DNA from: Gemmatimonadaceae bacterium | Lineage (GTDB): Bacteria > Gemmatimonadota > Gemmatimonadetes > Gemmatimonadales > Gemmatimonadaceae | Length of the DNA: 64,000 bases | Assembly: GCA_016742275.1 (NCBI GenBank) | Contig: JACVCD010000003.1 | Location: 1-64,000, forward strand | Reading direction: 5' to 3' | In this document: positions 28,001 to 35,875 of the stretch, piece by piece | Numbering within the stretch: position 1 is the first letter of the stretch | Layout of the letters: each line of letters opens with the position of its first letter | Position numbers and translations under genes: made by a program | Notes under the pieces: generated by a model | Told to the model about the DNA's origin: nothing | What the model saw: the letters and a program-made list of their open reading frames with translations, nothing else | Databases searched by the model: none

Positions 28001-28518
28001 GCTTCACGGCGTACGAAGAACTCGCCACCAAAACCCGTCGCCGTATGGCGTCGATGCCGGGCGGTGGTACGGCCGGTGGTTGGTTCCGCGATGAAGAGTA
28101 TGTGTTCCCGCAGCTGGCGACCGATGCAACGAAAATTCTGCGCGCCGGTGGACGGCTGGGCATTGGCAGCCACGGCCAGCTGCAAGGCCTCGGCTATCAC
28201 TGGGAGTTGTGGGCGATGGCCAGTGGTGGCATGACGCCACATGAAGCGTTGCGTGTGGCCACGATCATGGGCGCCAACGACATTGGTCTGTCGGGCGACC
28301 TGGGTTCCATTGAAGTCGGCAAGCTGGCCGACCTGGTCATTCTCGACAAGGATCCGCTGGCCGATGTGCGCAATACGAACAGCATTCGCTACGTGATGAA
28401 GAACGGGCGGATGTACGACGGCAACACGCTGGCGGAGTTGCATCCGACGCGACGTGATGGGCCGGTGGTGCCGAACAGACCGCAAGCGCCGGTGACGAAG
28501 GCGGGAACGGGGAAGTGA
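25024..28518 (+). CDS. Secreted PD40 (TolB/Tricorn-like) propeller fused to amidohydrolase
   Basis: An 1164-residue secreted protein. GTG at 25024 has GGAG five bases upstream and leads into a signal peptide ending near ADQSLHAQ. Residues about 50-700 are a beta-propeller with PD40 repeats (PRFSPDGKSIVFISDR, PEYSPDGQYIV, TVSPDGKWLVYGS). After an Ala/Gly-rich linker comes a metal-dependent amidohydrolase (VIPGFVDTHAHL supplies the HxH pair; IGSHGQLQGLG another His; SIEVGKLADLVILDKDP the C-terminal composite). Probably hydrolyses a peptide-like or cyclic amide outside the cytoplasm. Length and order fit a known but uncharacterised fusion family. Confidence 0.9.
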   Translation: MSTAHAHRFFGRSSLHMVAFCIAAALPSIADQSLHAQAAAPARATPPRPLPLEATRRFSLDTREGTWLSVDVSPDGKSIVFDMLGDLYLMPFAGGDATQLTSGLAFDTQPRFSPDGKSIVFISDRQGADNVHVMDVATKEIKEVTRGRTNVYLSPEYSPDGQYIVASKGGFRGSLPTLWMYHVKGGNGVSLYTAPANAAPGTAVQQAGAAFSADGRFMYYTQRASAWNYNAQFPQYQIWSYDRETGEREPMSSRYGSAVRPTVSPDGKWLVYGSRHEDKTGLRIREIATGDERWLAYPTQRDEMESRAPMDALPGMSFTPDSKELVASYGNRLWRVPVDGSGQTEIPFRVRAEVDVAPELSFQYPISDSAQFIARQIRDAVPSPDGRQLAFVSMDKLYLMDWPSGTPRRVSTSTAIEAEPTWSADGRSLAWASWTDNGGGLHKATVAAGRVTRVTTLSRGTAMVRQPVFSPNGSRVVAVRTPAQGRRDQTGVTGTSQLVWYDANAATPGDPTVIARSAGRSRPHFSRDSTRIYFSSNAGLVSLRWDGTDEQRHLRVVGGGGAGAIDDDHGHNDLTLSELELHRTPEEPDSPGAPAQLTMISPNGDLALAQINSDFYTVMIPPRGTQAAVNVTDPNTASFPVRRLTDIGGQFPAWSQDGKRVHWSIGNAHVVYDLDSAVAHEAAAARRDTTTPPAGGAAGAAGAAGAAAGGTAANRPQPYTPVERRILVSVARDIPNSTVVLRNAKLVTMKGDEVIARGDVVVRNNRITAVGAAGSVQVPAGAREMDLAGATVIPGFVDTHAHLRAERGTIHETQPWAYLANLAYGVTTTRDPQTATTDVLTYQDMVEAGQIIGPRIYSTGPGIFNTDVIRDQAHARNMLKRYSTYYDTKTVKMYVAGVRQTRQWIITAAREQQLMPTTEGSLDVKLNLTETLDGYPGLEHSMGITPLGADVTGFMAWSKRAYTPTLLVNYGGPWAENWFYTRENPYADPKLQRFTAYEELATKTRRRMASMPGGGTAGGWFRDEEYVFPQLATDATKILRAGGRLGIGSHGQLQGLGYHWELWAMASGGMTPHEALRVATIMGANDIGLSGDLGSIEVGKLADLVILDKDPLADVRNTNSIRYVMKNGRMYDGNTLAELHPTRRDGPVVPNRPQAPVTKAGTGK

Positions 28519-28524
28519 GATGAT

Positions 28525-28558
28525 GGGCCGGTGACCATTTGGTCACCGGCCCGTTTTT
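28525..28558 (+). terminator. Rho-independent terminator after the PD40-amidohydrolase gene
   Basis: A perfect 12-base stem (28525-28536 with 28541-28552), loop ATTT, followed by GTTTTT. It begins 7 bases after the stop codon at 28518. Confidence 0.92.
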
Positions 28559-28561
28559 GCT

Positions 28562-28614
28562 GCGCCAACTGCGCTAGCGGGGTGGCGCTAGCGTAGTTCG
28601 CTAGCGATTGGCGC
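28562..28614. repeat. Cluster of CGCTAGCG palindromes within an inverted repeat
   Basis: Three copies of the 8-base palindrome CGCTAGCG lie within 35 bases (28572-28579, 28586-28593, 28599-28606). They are enclosed by the 7-base arms GCGCCAA (28562-28568) and TTGGCGC (28608-28614). It sits between the terminator and the 14-base tandem repeats in a convergent intergenic gap. Role unknown. Confidence 0.65.
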
Positions 28615-28644
28615 CATCAGGTGTTTCGAGGTGGAGAAATGAGT

Positions 28645-28740
28645 GCGGAAGCGAAACTGCGGATGCTGAAAGGCGGAAGCGAGACTGCGGAAGCGAGACT
28701 GCGGAAGCGAGACTGCGGAAGCGAGACTGCGGAAGCAATG
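28645..28740. repeat. 14-base tandem repeat, GCGGAAGCGAGACT
   Basis: Four identical units of GCGGAAGCGAGACT run from 28673 to 28728, preceded by two diverged units (28645-28658, 28659-28672) and followed by a partial one. The array is just beyond the stop codon of the RCC1-type lipoprotein gene that ends at 28757 on the minus strand. A related array, sharing GCGGAAGCGAGA, occurs at 49533-49604, also just 3' of a minus-strand gene. Confidence 0.85.
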
Positions 28741-28756
28741 ATGCGAATTGACATGC

Positions 28757-30814
28757 CTAACGAAGCGGTGCGATGCGTTCGGGGACAGCACGTATTGCGG
28801 CTTGGAGACCGTTCCCGAGACCGCCAAGCACATTGGATCCCCAGCACCAAGTTTCGCCACCGGTATCGATCGCGCAGGCGTGGCGCGCGCCCGCGGTCAT
28901 GGTACGGAATGTGCGATTAACAACGATCGCAGCCGGTGTGGTGCTAAATCCAGTTGGGGTTCCTTCACCACGCCCAAGCTGCCCTCGCTGATTCAGTCCC
29001 CAGCAGCTTATGACACCAGTCGTAGAGACTGCGCAGGTGAAGTGCAGACCTGTCACTACCTGTTGATAGCCCGCACCAACCAGCACCGGGATGGACGAAC
29101 TGCTGACAGTAGTCACTCCGAGTTGTCCGAACGTATTTGAACCCCAGCAGTAAAGTTGACCAGCCTCGGCTACCGCGCATGTGTGAGTGCTGTCTGCGTC
29201 AATCTGGCGAAACCGTACTTCAGAGTTCACTCGTCTGGGGCGTTGAATGAGCGCGGTAGCGCCATCGCCGCGCTGACCTGCCTCGCCGTTGCCCCAACAC
29301 CATGCGAGCCCGGTTGTTTGCTCAATCCCGCAGGTGTGGTTGAAGCCAGCTGCAATGGCCGAGAACCGTAGGCGCGTAGCCATCAACCCGTCAGGTCCGA
29401 CGACGGGAATTGGTGTCGTGCTATTGATCTGCAGCGTGTCGCCAAGCTGCCCGAAATCATCGCGGCCCCAACAAAACACGAACCGCTGGGTGCTCAAGGC
29501 GCAGAAGTGATCACCGCCTCCCGCGAGTTCGACGAATCGCTCGTTCAAAACCGTGGCCAGTGTTGGAGACTGGCTTCCTGAACCTGTTCCGTTGCCGATG
29601 GTGCCATGTATGCCGCTACCCCAGCAGTACAACATTCCGCTGTCGTCGATTGCACATCCAGACGAACGCGACGTGGCAAGGCGAGCGTAAGACTGGAAGG
29701 GAGCACCGGCTCGTTTTGCTTGTATTGCGCACGCGCCGCCGGAGTCATATTGGTCGCCAAAGCAGGTCGAGTCTGGCGGGCTCGCGGTTTGACCAACATC
29801 GCCGCCGCCCCAGCAAAACAAACGACCAAGGTTTGCGAGACCACATGAAAAGGCGCGACCTCCTGCGATCGTCACCAATTCTCTAGCAAGCGACGTGACA
29901 CTTGCTGACGCAGAGCGATACGCCGTACTCGCCGTAAACGTCACCGCACCCGGCGCGATGAAGATAGCCTGACCGTTCTGGTCGATCGTGGCAATGGACG
30001 TATTCGACGATGACCACCGAAAAACTCGCGTAATTGTCTCGTTGGCATAGCCTGATGCAACGGCAGACAGTCGCACTGTGTCGCCAGAAAGCACTTGGGC
30101 CGACGTGGCAGACAGTGCAACGCTGCGAACCACGGGAACCACTTGAATGGTCCGCTGTCCCTGAATACTAGCAGTGGACGATCGGGCCACTACGACCACT
30201 GATCCCGGTGCGATAGCTCGCAGGCTGCCAGTTGAGTCGATGGTCGCAACACTATTCGGCGTCGCGCTCCAAGTGATGCGAGTTCCCGACGATGGCTGTC
30301 CCGAATTGTCGACGACCCGCGCACTCATCTGCAATGGAGCGTTCGCCGCGACGACGGGTTCATCGATGAAGACGGAGTCTCGACTTGCCAACACGTCAAT
30401 GCGCTGCACGGCCGGCAGAATTACCACGGTAGCCTTACCGATACGTGTTGCACTGGCACTGATCTCTACAACGCCGGTTCGCTTAGGAAGAACCAGGCCA
30501 GAGCTGTCGACTCGCGCAATGCTGGTGTCCGACGATGTCCACACATAGCGCGAGACAGGCAATCGCTCAGAGCCGACACCAAATGCAGTCGCCTGAAGCT
30601 GCAGTCGATCCGTTACCCGAATCGTGTCCGGAACGAAGAGCGTGTCGACGGATGGCGAGATCTCGACCCAACGAATGTCGAATCCCGGCACGCCACTGAT
30701 GTTCGGTCCGTGCTCATCTTCACATGCAGCAAGCAACAGCATCATGAGCATCGTCGTCGATGCTCTCGCGATCGAACGCATCGACGCCACGACGGCGTGA
30801 ACACGCAATGGCAT
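28757..30814 (-). CDS. Lipoprotein with Big2 Ig-like domains and a seven-unit RCC1-like propeller
   Basis: A 685-residue lipoprotein (lipobox LLLAAC). Residues about 45-310 hold three BIG2-type Ig domains (WTSSDTSIARVDSSG, WSATPNSVATIDSTG, WSSSNTSIATIDQNG). From about 315 there are seven RCC1-like units, each with a cysteine pair of the pattern CAx...CWG (SCGLANLGRLFCWG, FCALSTQRFVFCWG, TCAVAEAGQLYCWG and others), consistent with one disulfide per blade. The start follows AAGGGAG at a good distance. Presumably a surface or periplasmic binding protein; ligand unknown. A short tandem repeat array follows its 3' end. Confidence 0.88.
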   Translation of the reverse strand: MPLRVHAVVASMRSIARASTTMLMMLLLAACEDEHGPNISGVPGFDIRWVEISPSVDTLFVPDTIRVTDRLQLQATAFGVGSERLPVSRYVWTSSDTSIARVDSSGLVLPKRTGVVEISASATRIGKATVVILPAVQRIDVLASRDSVFIDEPVVAANAPLQMSARVVDNSGQPSSGTRITWSATPNSVATIDSTGSLRAIAPGSVVVVARSSTASIQGQRTIQVVPVVRSVALSATSAQVLSGDTVRLSAVASGYANETITRVFRWSSSNTSIATIDQNGQAIFIAPGAVTFTASTAYRSASASVTSLARELVTIAGGRAFSCGLANLGRLFCWGGGDVGQTASPPDSTCFGDQYDSGGACAIQAKRAGAPFQSYARLATSRSSGCAIDDSGMLYCWGSGIHGTIGNGTGSGSQSPTLATVLNERFVELAGGGDHFCALSTQRFVFCWGRDDFGQLGDTLQINSTTPIPVVGPDGLMATRLRFSAIAAGFNHTCGIEQTTGLAWCWGNGEAGQRGDGATALIQRPRRVNSEVRFRQIDADSTHTCAVAEAGQLYCWGSNTFGQLGVTTVSSSSIPVLVGAGYQQVVTGLHFTCAVSTTGVISCWGLNQRGQLGRGEGTPTGFSTTPAAIVVNRTFRTMTAGARHACAIDTGGETWCWGSNVLGGLGNGLQAAIRAVPERIAPLR

Positions 30815-30932
30815 ACTGACTCCCTTGGCAACGCACGGTTTTCACTGCCACGCGAGCATTTACCTTGAGGCGCGGCAAAGATTGTCCCATACACTCCGGG
30901 TTTTTCTCATTTCCGTCAAGATCAGCCTCGAC

Positions 30933-32135
30933 TCAATCGCCGTCGATCATGCGTGCGAGCGCAAGAAGACGCGCGTCACTGGAGCGGCCACCAACAAGGG
31001 AAATCCCAAGAGGAAAACCGTCACGCGATGTCACTGGCATGGACAGTTGCGGTAGCCCGCCGAGTCCGGCTGGCGATAGCAACATGAGGGACTGTTCACG
31101 TACCGCCACGGTCTCCGCCGGCGGCAACTGCAATTGTGGCGCGATGTCGGGGACGGTGGGAATCACGAGAATGGTGTCGTCTGCGAGAATGGAATCGAGA
31201 CGCGCGACGATCTCTGCTTGCTGCATGGTGGCATTGGCCACTTCGTCGGCATTGACCTTGGACGCCGCTTCGAAACGCGGCGCTATCTGCGGGCCGAAAC
31301 TCGGTCGTACTGCTTCCACCCAGGGGCCGTGGGTGCGCCAGATGTCCGCCCACTGCAACACACGAAACACATCGTACCACGCGCGCAGTCCATCAGGTGC
31401 GAGGACTTCGTATGCCACTTCGGTTTCCGTGGCGGCGAGCCGCTGCACAACCTGCGCGACGGCTGCTTCGGCGGCGAGCCGTGCTTCGGGCACCACCAGC
31501 GCGAGCGCATCAGTTGCCACGACAATGCGGCGCGGTGATGAGCGGTCGTGACTTGGGGCGCCAAACAATACTTCGCCCACGCGCGCGAGCATGGCAGCGT
31601 CGCGCGCAAACCATCCGACGGTATCAAATATCGGTGCCAGTGGGCAGGCGCCAGCCAGTGAGAGGCGGCCGTGTGTCGGGCGCATACCAAAAATGCCGCA
31701 GAAGCTCGCTGGTGCACGCACACTGCCACCGGTGTCGCTGCCAATGGCAAAGTCCACGAGACCACCGGCCACGGCGGATGCGGAACCACTTGATGAACCG
31801 CCCGGCACGCGGCCAGGTGCCGCCGGATTGATCGGAGTGCCGTAGTGCGCGTTTTCACCAGTCAGACTAAATGCCATTTCCTCCGTATGTGTCTTGCCCA
31901 CCATCGTGGCACCAGCCGCGAGCATGGTTGACAGCACCCAGCTGTCGGCCACTGCGGGTTCATGCGTGCGCAACCAATCGGGACTGCCAAACCCCGTGCG
32001 ATGTCCTGCGACATCGAACAAGTCCTTGAGGCCGAAGGTTAGTCCGCTCAACACTCCATCACCCGTGGGAGCGCGCTTCACATGTGTGTGACGGCAGAAA
32101 GCGCTCAACTGATCGCGATCAAGGATGGATGACAT
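30933..32135 (-). CDS. Amidase-signature family amidase
   Basis: A 400-residue cytoplasmic amidase. The Ser-cisSer-Lys triad is recognisable: Lys in TFGLKDLFD, the Ser-rich loop PGGSSSGSASAVAGG, and the nucleophile loop GSDTGGSVRAPASF. It hydrolyses carboxamides to acid and ammonia, substrate unknown. Start at MSSILDRDQL; ten residues further upstream are possible. It lies 33 bases downstream of, and co-directional with, a GlxA-type regulator, so likely one unit controlled by it. Confidence 0.9.
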   Translation of the reverse strand: MSSILDRDQLSAFCRHTHVKRAPTGDGVLSGLTFGLKDLFDVAGHRTGFGSPDWLRTHEPAVADSWVLSTMLAAGATMVGKTHTEEMAFSLTGENAHYGTPINPAAPGRVPGGSSSGSASAVAGGLVDFAIGSDTGGSVRAPASFCGIFGMRPTHGRLSLAGACPLAPIFDTVGWFARDAAMLARVGEVLFGAPSHDRSSPRRIVVATDALALVVPEARLAAEAAVAQVVQRLAATETEVAYEVLAPDGLRAWYDVFRVLQWADIWRTHGPWVEAVRPSFGPQIAPRFEAASKVNADEVANATMQQAEIVARLDSILADDTILVIPTVPDIAPQLQLPPAETVAVREQSLMLLSPAGLGGLPQLSMPVTSRDGFPLGISLVGGRSSDARLLALARMIDGD

Positions 32136-32168
32136 GGAGAACTGGTCGGTTTGATGGAGTGCCACTGT

Positions 32169-33152
32169 CTATCGTGCGGGGGCGCTGGCCACGAACGAAC
32201 GACGATAGGCCGACGGGCTGATACGAAAACGGCGCCGGAAATGCTGACGCAGCGACACCTCGCTCCCCAATCCACAGCGCGACGCAATGCGTGACAAGGG
32301 CAGGGTAGTGGTTTCAATCAACTCTCTTGCCAGCAGCAACCGCTCGCCCAACAGCCACTGCAGCGGAGAGGTGCCAATCTCGGCCCGGAATCGCCGTGAA
32401 AAGGTGCGTTCCGCAATACCGGCATGACGTGCCATCTGCGCCACCGTCAGTGCCTGCGCCAGTCGGGCCCGCGCCCAGATACAGGTGCCCTCAAGGCCAC
32501 CGTTGTCTTCTGCGTCGACGGTACGCGCCACGAATTGCGCCTGCGAACCCTCACGGTGCGGTGCCACCACCATCCGACGAGCTACGGTAGCGGCAACGGC
32601 CGCACCGTGATCGAGTCGCACAACATGCAGACAGAGATCAATACCGCAGGCTATGCCGGCCGACGTGAGCACCTGCCCATCGTCCACATACAACACATCG
32701 GAGTCGACCGTGACATCGGGGTATCGCGCCTTAAGCAGGGGAGCATCCATCCAGTGCGTTGTGGCTCGGCGTCCCGCCAGCAATCCGGCGTCGGCGAGAA
32801 CGAAGGCACCGGTGCAGATGGAAACAAACCGCGCACCACGTGCGGCGGAGGCCTGCAAGGCTCGCACGGTCGCAGGCGGAGGATGCACATCGAGATCATC
32901 GATCCCGGGCAACACGATGGTGTGCGCGTCCTTCAGCGCAGAAAGCCCTCGCGTAACTCGCACGGAAAATCCGGAGGATGAACGAATGAGCCCCGGGCGC
33001 GGTGTGCACAGCGTCACGCGATAGCGCTGCGCGCCATCATCAGGGCGGGGGTACCCGAACACCTGCATGGGTACGGCCAGATCGAATGGCACAACGGACG
33101 GCAGGATCAGGACCGCGACCGGGATGGGTGGCAGGACGGCGGGACGAGGCAT
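32169..33152 (-). CDS. GlxA-type AraC-family transcriptional regulator
   Basis: A 327-residue regulator. The N-terminal DJ-1/PfpI-like domain (about 10-185) includes the nucleophile-elbow position FVSICTGAFVLADAGLL. The C-terminal AraC DNA-binding domain (about 225-320) has two helix-turn-helix units (LTVAQMARHAGIAERTFSRRF and LSRIASRCGLGSEVSLRQHF). This architecture is often linked to nitrogen or amide metabolism. It probably controls the amidase gene next to it. Confidence 0.92.
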   Translation of the reverse strand: MPRPAVLPPIPVAVLILPSVVPFDLAVPMQVFGYPRPDDGAQRYRVTLCTPRPGLIRSSSGFSVRVTRGLSALKDAHTIVLPGIDDLDVHPPPATVRALQASAARGARFVSICTGAFVLADAGLLAGRRATTHWMDAPLLKARYPDVTVDSDVLYVDDGQVLTSAGIACGIDLCLHVVRLDHGAAVAATVARRMVVAPHREGSQAQFVARTVDAEDNGGLEGTCIWARARLAQALTVAQMARHAGIAERTFSRRFRAEIGTSPLQWLLGERLLLARELIETTTLPLSRIASRCGLGSEVSLRQHFRRRFRISPSAYRRSFVASAPAR

Positions 33153-33257
33153 GGCTGAAAGCTATCGATTGTTGGCATTTCGGCCACTCGCGTACTCATG
33201 CAAGTGCGCAGCAAGCTTCAGAGGCCGCTGAACCGTTCTCCCACTACGCACTCCCTC

Positions 33258-34199
33258 ATGCACGCCACACATACGTCTCGTATTCGCCGCAGGTCGGGTG
33301 GCCTTCTGCTTGCCATGCTGATGCCGGTGTTTGTCGCCTGGCGCACCAATCGCGCTCCGGGCATTGAATCGAACAATCAGCCACCGGCATCGGCACCCAT
33401 ACGTGTCGTGGACCCGGCCTGGCTATCGTCACATCTCAACGATCCTGATCTCGTCGTACTGCAGATCGAAATGGATGCGGCGCCGTCCGCGCGTATTCCC
33501 GGCGCACGCGTGGTGCCATACCGCGCGCTGATCGTGAATCGCGATGGCCTATCCACTGAGCTGCCGTCCCCCGATAGTCTGGCCGCGCTGATTGGTCGAC
33601 TTGGTATCGGCCCCAACACACTCGTGGTGGCGACCACCACGCACGAACCGCCCATGGCCGCTCGTGCCCTCATGACACTCGATGTGCTGGGACATCCGCG
33701 ACTGGCCTTCCTGTCTGGCGGTGTGTCCCGCTGGAAGCGCGAAGGGCACGCGCTGGCAACATCGGCACCCCAGGTTACGCCAGTCACATATCCTGCAAGG
33801 ACCGCGCATCCCGTCGTTGTTACCGCTGAGTGGATTCGTGCGCGTCAGGCGGGTCGTGGACTCGCGCTCATCGATACACGCACTGATGGCGAATTCGATG
33901 GCACCGGCAATCGCAGTGGAATGCCGAGTGATGGGCATCCGGTCGGTGCACGCCAGCTCGAGTGGCAGCAGCTGTTTTCCGACAGCGAATTCACGGTACT
34001 TCACGACAGCACGATACTACGAAAACTCTACAGCGAGCGCATGTCGCCGGGCGACACGGCCGTCACCTACTGCTGGATCGGCTATCGCGCATCAATGACC
34101 TATGTCGCGGCACGCACACTTGGTCTACCAGTGCGCTTCTACGACGGGTCGTATCAGGATTGGCAGATTCGCAAACTTCCGGTGCAGAAGGGGCGCTGA
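33258..34199 (+). CDS. Exported rhodanese-type sulfurtransferase (two domains)
   Basis: A 313-residue protein with a basic N-terminus and one hydrophobic stretch (GGLLLAMLMPVFVAW), so exported or membrane-tethered. Two rhodanese domains follow. The first (about 45-165) lacks a catalytic Cys at the expected loop (VVATTTHEPPMAARA), as usual. The second has the active loop YCWIGYRAS with Cys272. Fits thiosulfate/3-mercaptopyruvate sulfurtransferases. Divergent from the GlxA-type gene. Physiological donor unknown. Confidence 0.87.
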   Translation: MHATHTSRIRRRSGGLLLAMLMPVFVAWRTNRAPGIESNNQPPASAPIRVVDPAWLSSHLNDPDLVVLQIEMDAAPSARIPGARVVPYRALIVNRDGLSTELPSPDSLAALIGRLGIGPNTLVVATTTHEPPMAARALMTLDVLGHPRLAFLSGGVSRWKREGHALATSAPQVTPVTYPARTAHPVVVTAEWIRARQAGRGLALIDTRTDGEFDGTGNRSGMPSDGHPVGARQLEWQQLFSDSEFTVLHDSTILRKLYSERMSPGDTAVTYCWIGYRASMTYVAARTLGLPVRFYDGSYQDWQIRKLPVQKGR

Positions 34200-34214
34200 C
34201 GCTCCTGGAGGGAA

Positions 34215-34394
34215 TCAGGGCGACGGATCCGTGGGTGGGCCGACTTCTTCCTTGCCACGTCGCTTGAAGAAGTTGAGCATCACCACCGAACCAATCATGA
34301 ACGACGTACGCAGCACCAGAAGCACGAGCAGCAGCAAAAACAGCGCAATCGCGCCTTGTGCGACCCAATTGCCCAGCGAGCCTTCATTCTCCAC
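34215..34394 (-). CDS. 59-residue single-span membrane protein coupled to the antiporter
   Basis: A short gene of 60 codons, found by reading the gap after the antiporter. It starts with GTG at 34394, one base after the antiporter's TGA, and ends with TGA at 34215-34217. The product begins MENEGSLGNW, has one strongly hydrophobic segment (about residues 13-28, ALFLLLLVLLVL) with a second hydrophobic stretch (SFMIGSVVML), then a basic-acidic tail (NFFKRRGKEEVGPPTDPSP). The stop-start spacing indicates co-translation. It may be an accessory subunit of the antiporter, but no homology is recognised. Confidence 0.6.
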   Translation of the reverse strand: MENEGSLGNWVAQGAIALFLLLLVLLVLRTSFMIGSVVMLNFFKRRGKEEVGPPTDPSP

Positions 34395-34395
34395 G

Positions 34396-35802
34396 TCAGC
34401 CAGCCGCGAGCGGGCGACGCCAACGATCGTACACGGCGATGGCAGGCACGGTCATCGCCGTTGTCACGAGCGCCATGATCACCATCATGGCAAACAGTCG
34501 CGGTGACAGCACACCAAGGTCGAGGCCGATATTGAGCACGACCAGTTCCATTAGGCCGCGCGTGTTCATGAGCAGACCAAGTACGGTAGCTTCGCGCCAC
34601 GGCTGACCACCGGCACGCGCCGCGATGGCAGTGCCAAACACCTTGCCGCCAATCGCCACGGCGAGAATGGCACCGAGGAAAATCAGGTCTTCGAATCCGC
34701 CCAGCAGATCGAAGTGTGTACGCAGTCCGGTGTAGGCGAAGAACAGCGGGAGCAGCAACACCACCAGCAGATCACTCAACTGATCCGCCACTTGATCATT
34801 GAAGCCATTGTCGCGCGGCATCACCGCACCAGCTACGAAGGCGCCAAACAGCGCATGAATGCCGAGGAGCTCCGTGGCGAACGCGGCCAGCAACACCACG
34901 ATCATGATGACAGCCATCGTCGCTGAAGACACACGCTGACCGATCACGCGTGTGCGTGTCAGACGCTGCAGCATCGGTCGCATCACGTAGAACATGGCGA
35001 GCACGAATGCTGCCGTACCGAACAACGTGACCGCGAGCGTGAAGTCCACACCGCCGGCCTGCACCAGCGCGACCACCACGGCCAGCAGAATCCACGCCGT
35101 CACGTCATCCACGGCGGCACAGGCAATTGCCAGTGCGCCGAGCGGTGTTGACAGCATCCCGCGCTCTTCAAGAATGCGGGCGAGCACCGGAAAGGCGGTG
35201 ATGCTCATCGCCACACCAACGAACAGTGCAAAGGCCGCGAACGGCACGCCTGCCGGCGAGAAACGCGGGAACAGCCAGAACGCCAGCAACACACCAAGCG
35301 TGAATGGTGCGGCTATGCTGGCATGACTCGCAATTACGGCGGTGCCACTCTGTCCACGCAGCGAGCGCAGGTCGACATGCAAACCGACGACAAACAGAAA
35401 GAGCAACACGCCCAGCTGACTCAGAGCGTTGAGGAATCCGAGGCTACCGGCAGGGAAGAGTGCGGCGGTCCACTGCGGTTGCAGCGCTCCAATCACCGAC
35501 GGGCCGAGCACGATACCGGCCACCATTTCGCCAACCACAGTTGGCTGTCCCAATCGTCTCGCAATCCATCCAAATGCCTGCGCTGCCAACAAGACCACGA
35601 CCAACTGACCAACAAGCAACCCCAGCGTGAATCCACGTTGCGTCGTGGCCGGTGCGCTGCGCGCGACCTCCGGAAATACATCAGCAAGCGCAGGAATCAC
35701 CGGAAGCGTGAAAGTGCCGACCTTGATCATGGCCAGCACCAGCACGACAGGGAGTCCAACCAGTAGCGCGTAGTGAGAGAACGAAACTCTGGATTCCGAC
35801 AT
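34396..35802 (-). CDS. Cation:proton antiporter, CPA2/Kef-type membrane domain
   Basis: A 468-residue protein with about 12 membrane spans. Landmarks of the family are VVGEMVAGIVLGPSVIG, ITAFPVLARILEERG and ACAAVDDVTAWILLA, where the adjacent Asp pair is the likely ion-binding site. No cytoplasmic RCK/TrkA_N domain is attached, so it is the bare transporter. Expected to exchange Na+ or K+ for H+ at the inner membrane. Followed directly by a membrane miniprotein gene and preceded by an amino acid permease and H+-pyrophosphatase on the same strand. Confidence 0.9.
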   Translation of the reverse strand: MSESRVSFSHYALLVGLPVVLVLAMIKVGTFTLPVIPALADVFPEVARSAPATTQRGFTLGLLVGQLVVVLLAAQAFGWIARRLGQPTVVGEMVAGIVLGPSVIGALQPQWTAALFPAGSLGFLNALSQLGVLLFLFVVGLHVDLRSLRGQSGTAVIASHASIAAPFTLGVLLAFWLFPRFSPAGVPFAAFALFVGVAMSITAFPVLARILEERGMLSTPLGALAIACAAVDDVTAWILLAVVVALVQAGGVDFTLAVTLFGTAAFVLAMFYVMRPMLQRLTRTRVIGQRVSSATMAVIMIVVLLAAFATELLGIHALFGAFVAGAVMPRDNGFNDQVADQLSDLLVVLLLPLFFAYTGLRTHFDLLGGFEDLIFLGAILAVAIGGKVFGTAIAARAGGQPWREATVLGLLMNTRGLMELVVLNIGLDLGVLSPRLFAMMVIMALVTTAMTVPAIAVYDRWRRPLAAG

Positions 35803-35842
35803 TCCAGAAACCTAACGGTGCCGGAATCCAGCTCCTACATGA

Positions 35843-35875
35843 GCACGACTGCGGAATACTACTGAGCAGTCGTGC
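35843..35875 (-). other. Intercistronic hairpin between permease and antiporter
   Basis: A perfect 10-base inverted repeat (GCACGACTGC at 35843-35852 and its complement at 35866-35875) overlaps the last codons of the permease. No T-run follows on either strand, so it is more likely a 3'-end stabilising or attenuating structure than a full terminator. Confidence 0.45.

Noticed and set aside
28645-28740. Small CRISPR array
   Set aside because: Units are 14 bases and contiguous, with no unique spacers and no cas genes.
28588-28860. Protein-coding frame across the 14-base repeats (RSLASA-type repeats)
   Set aside because: It only translates the DNA repeat and runs past the end of the lipoprotein gene; no start site or family.
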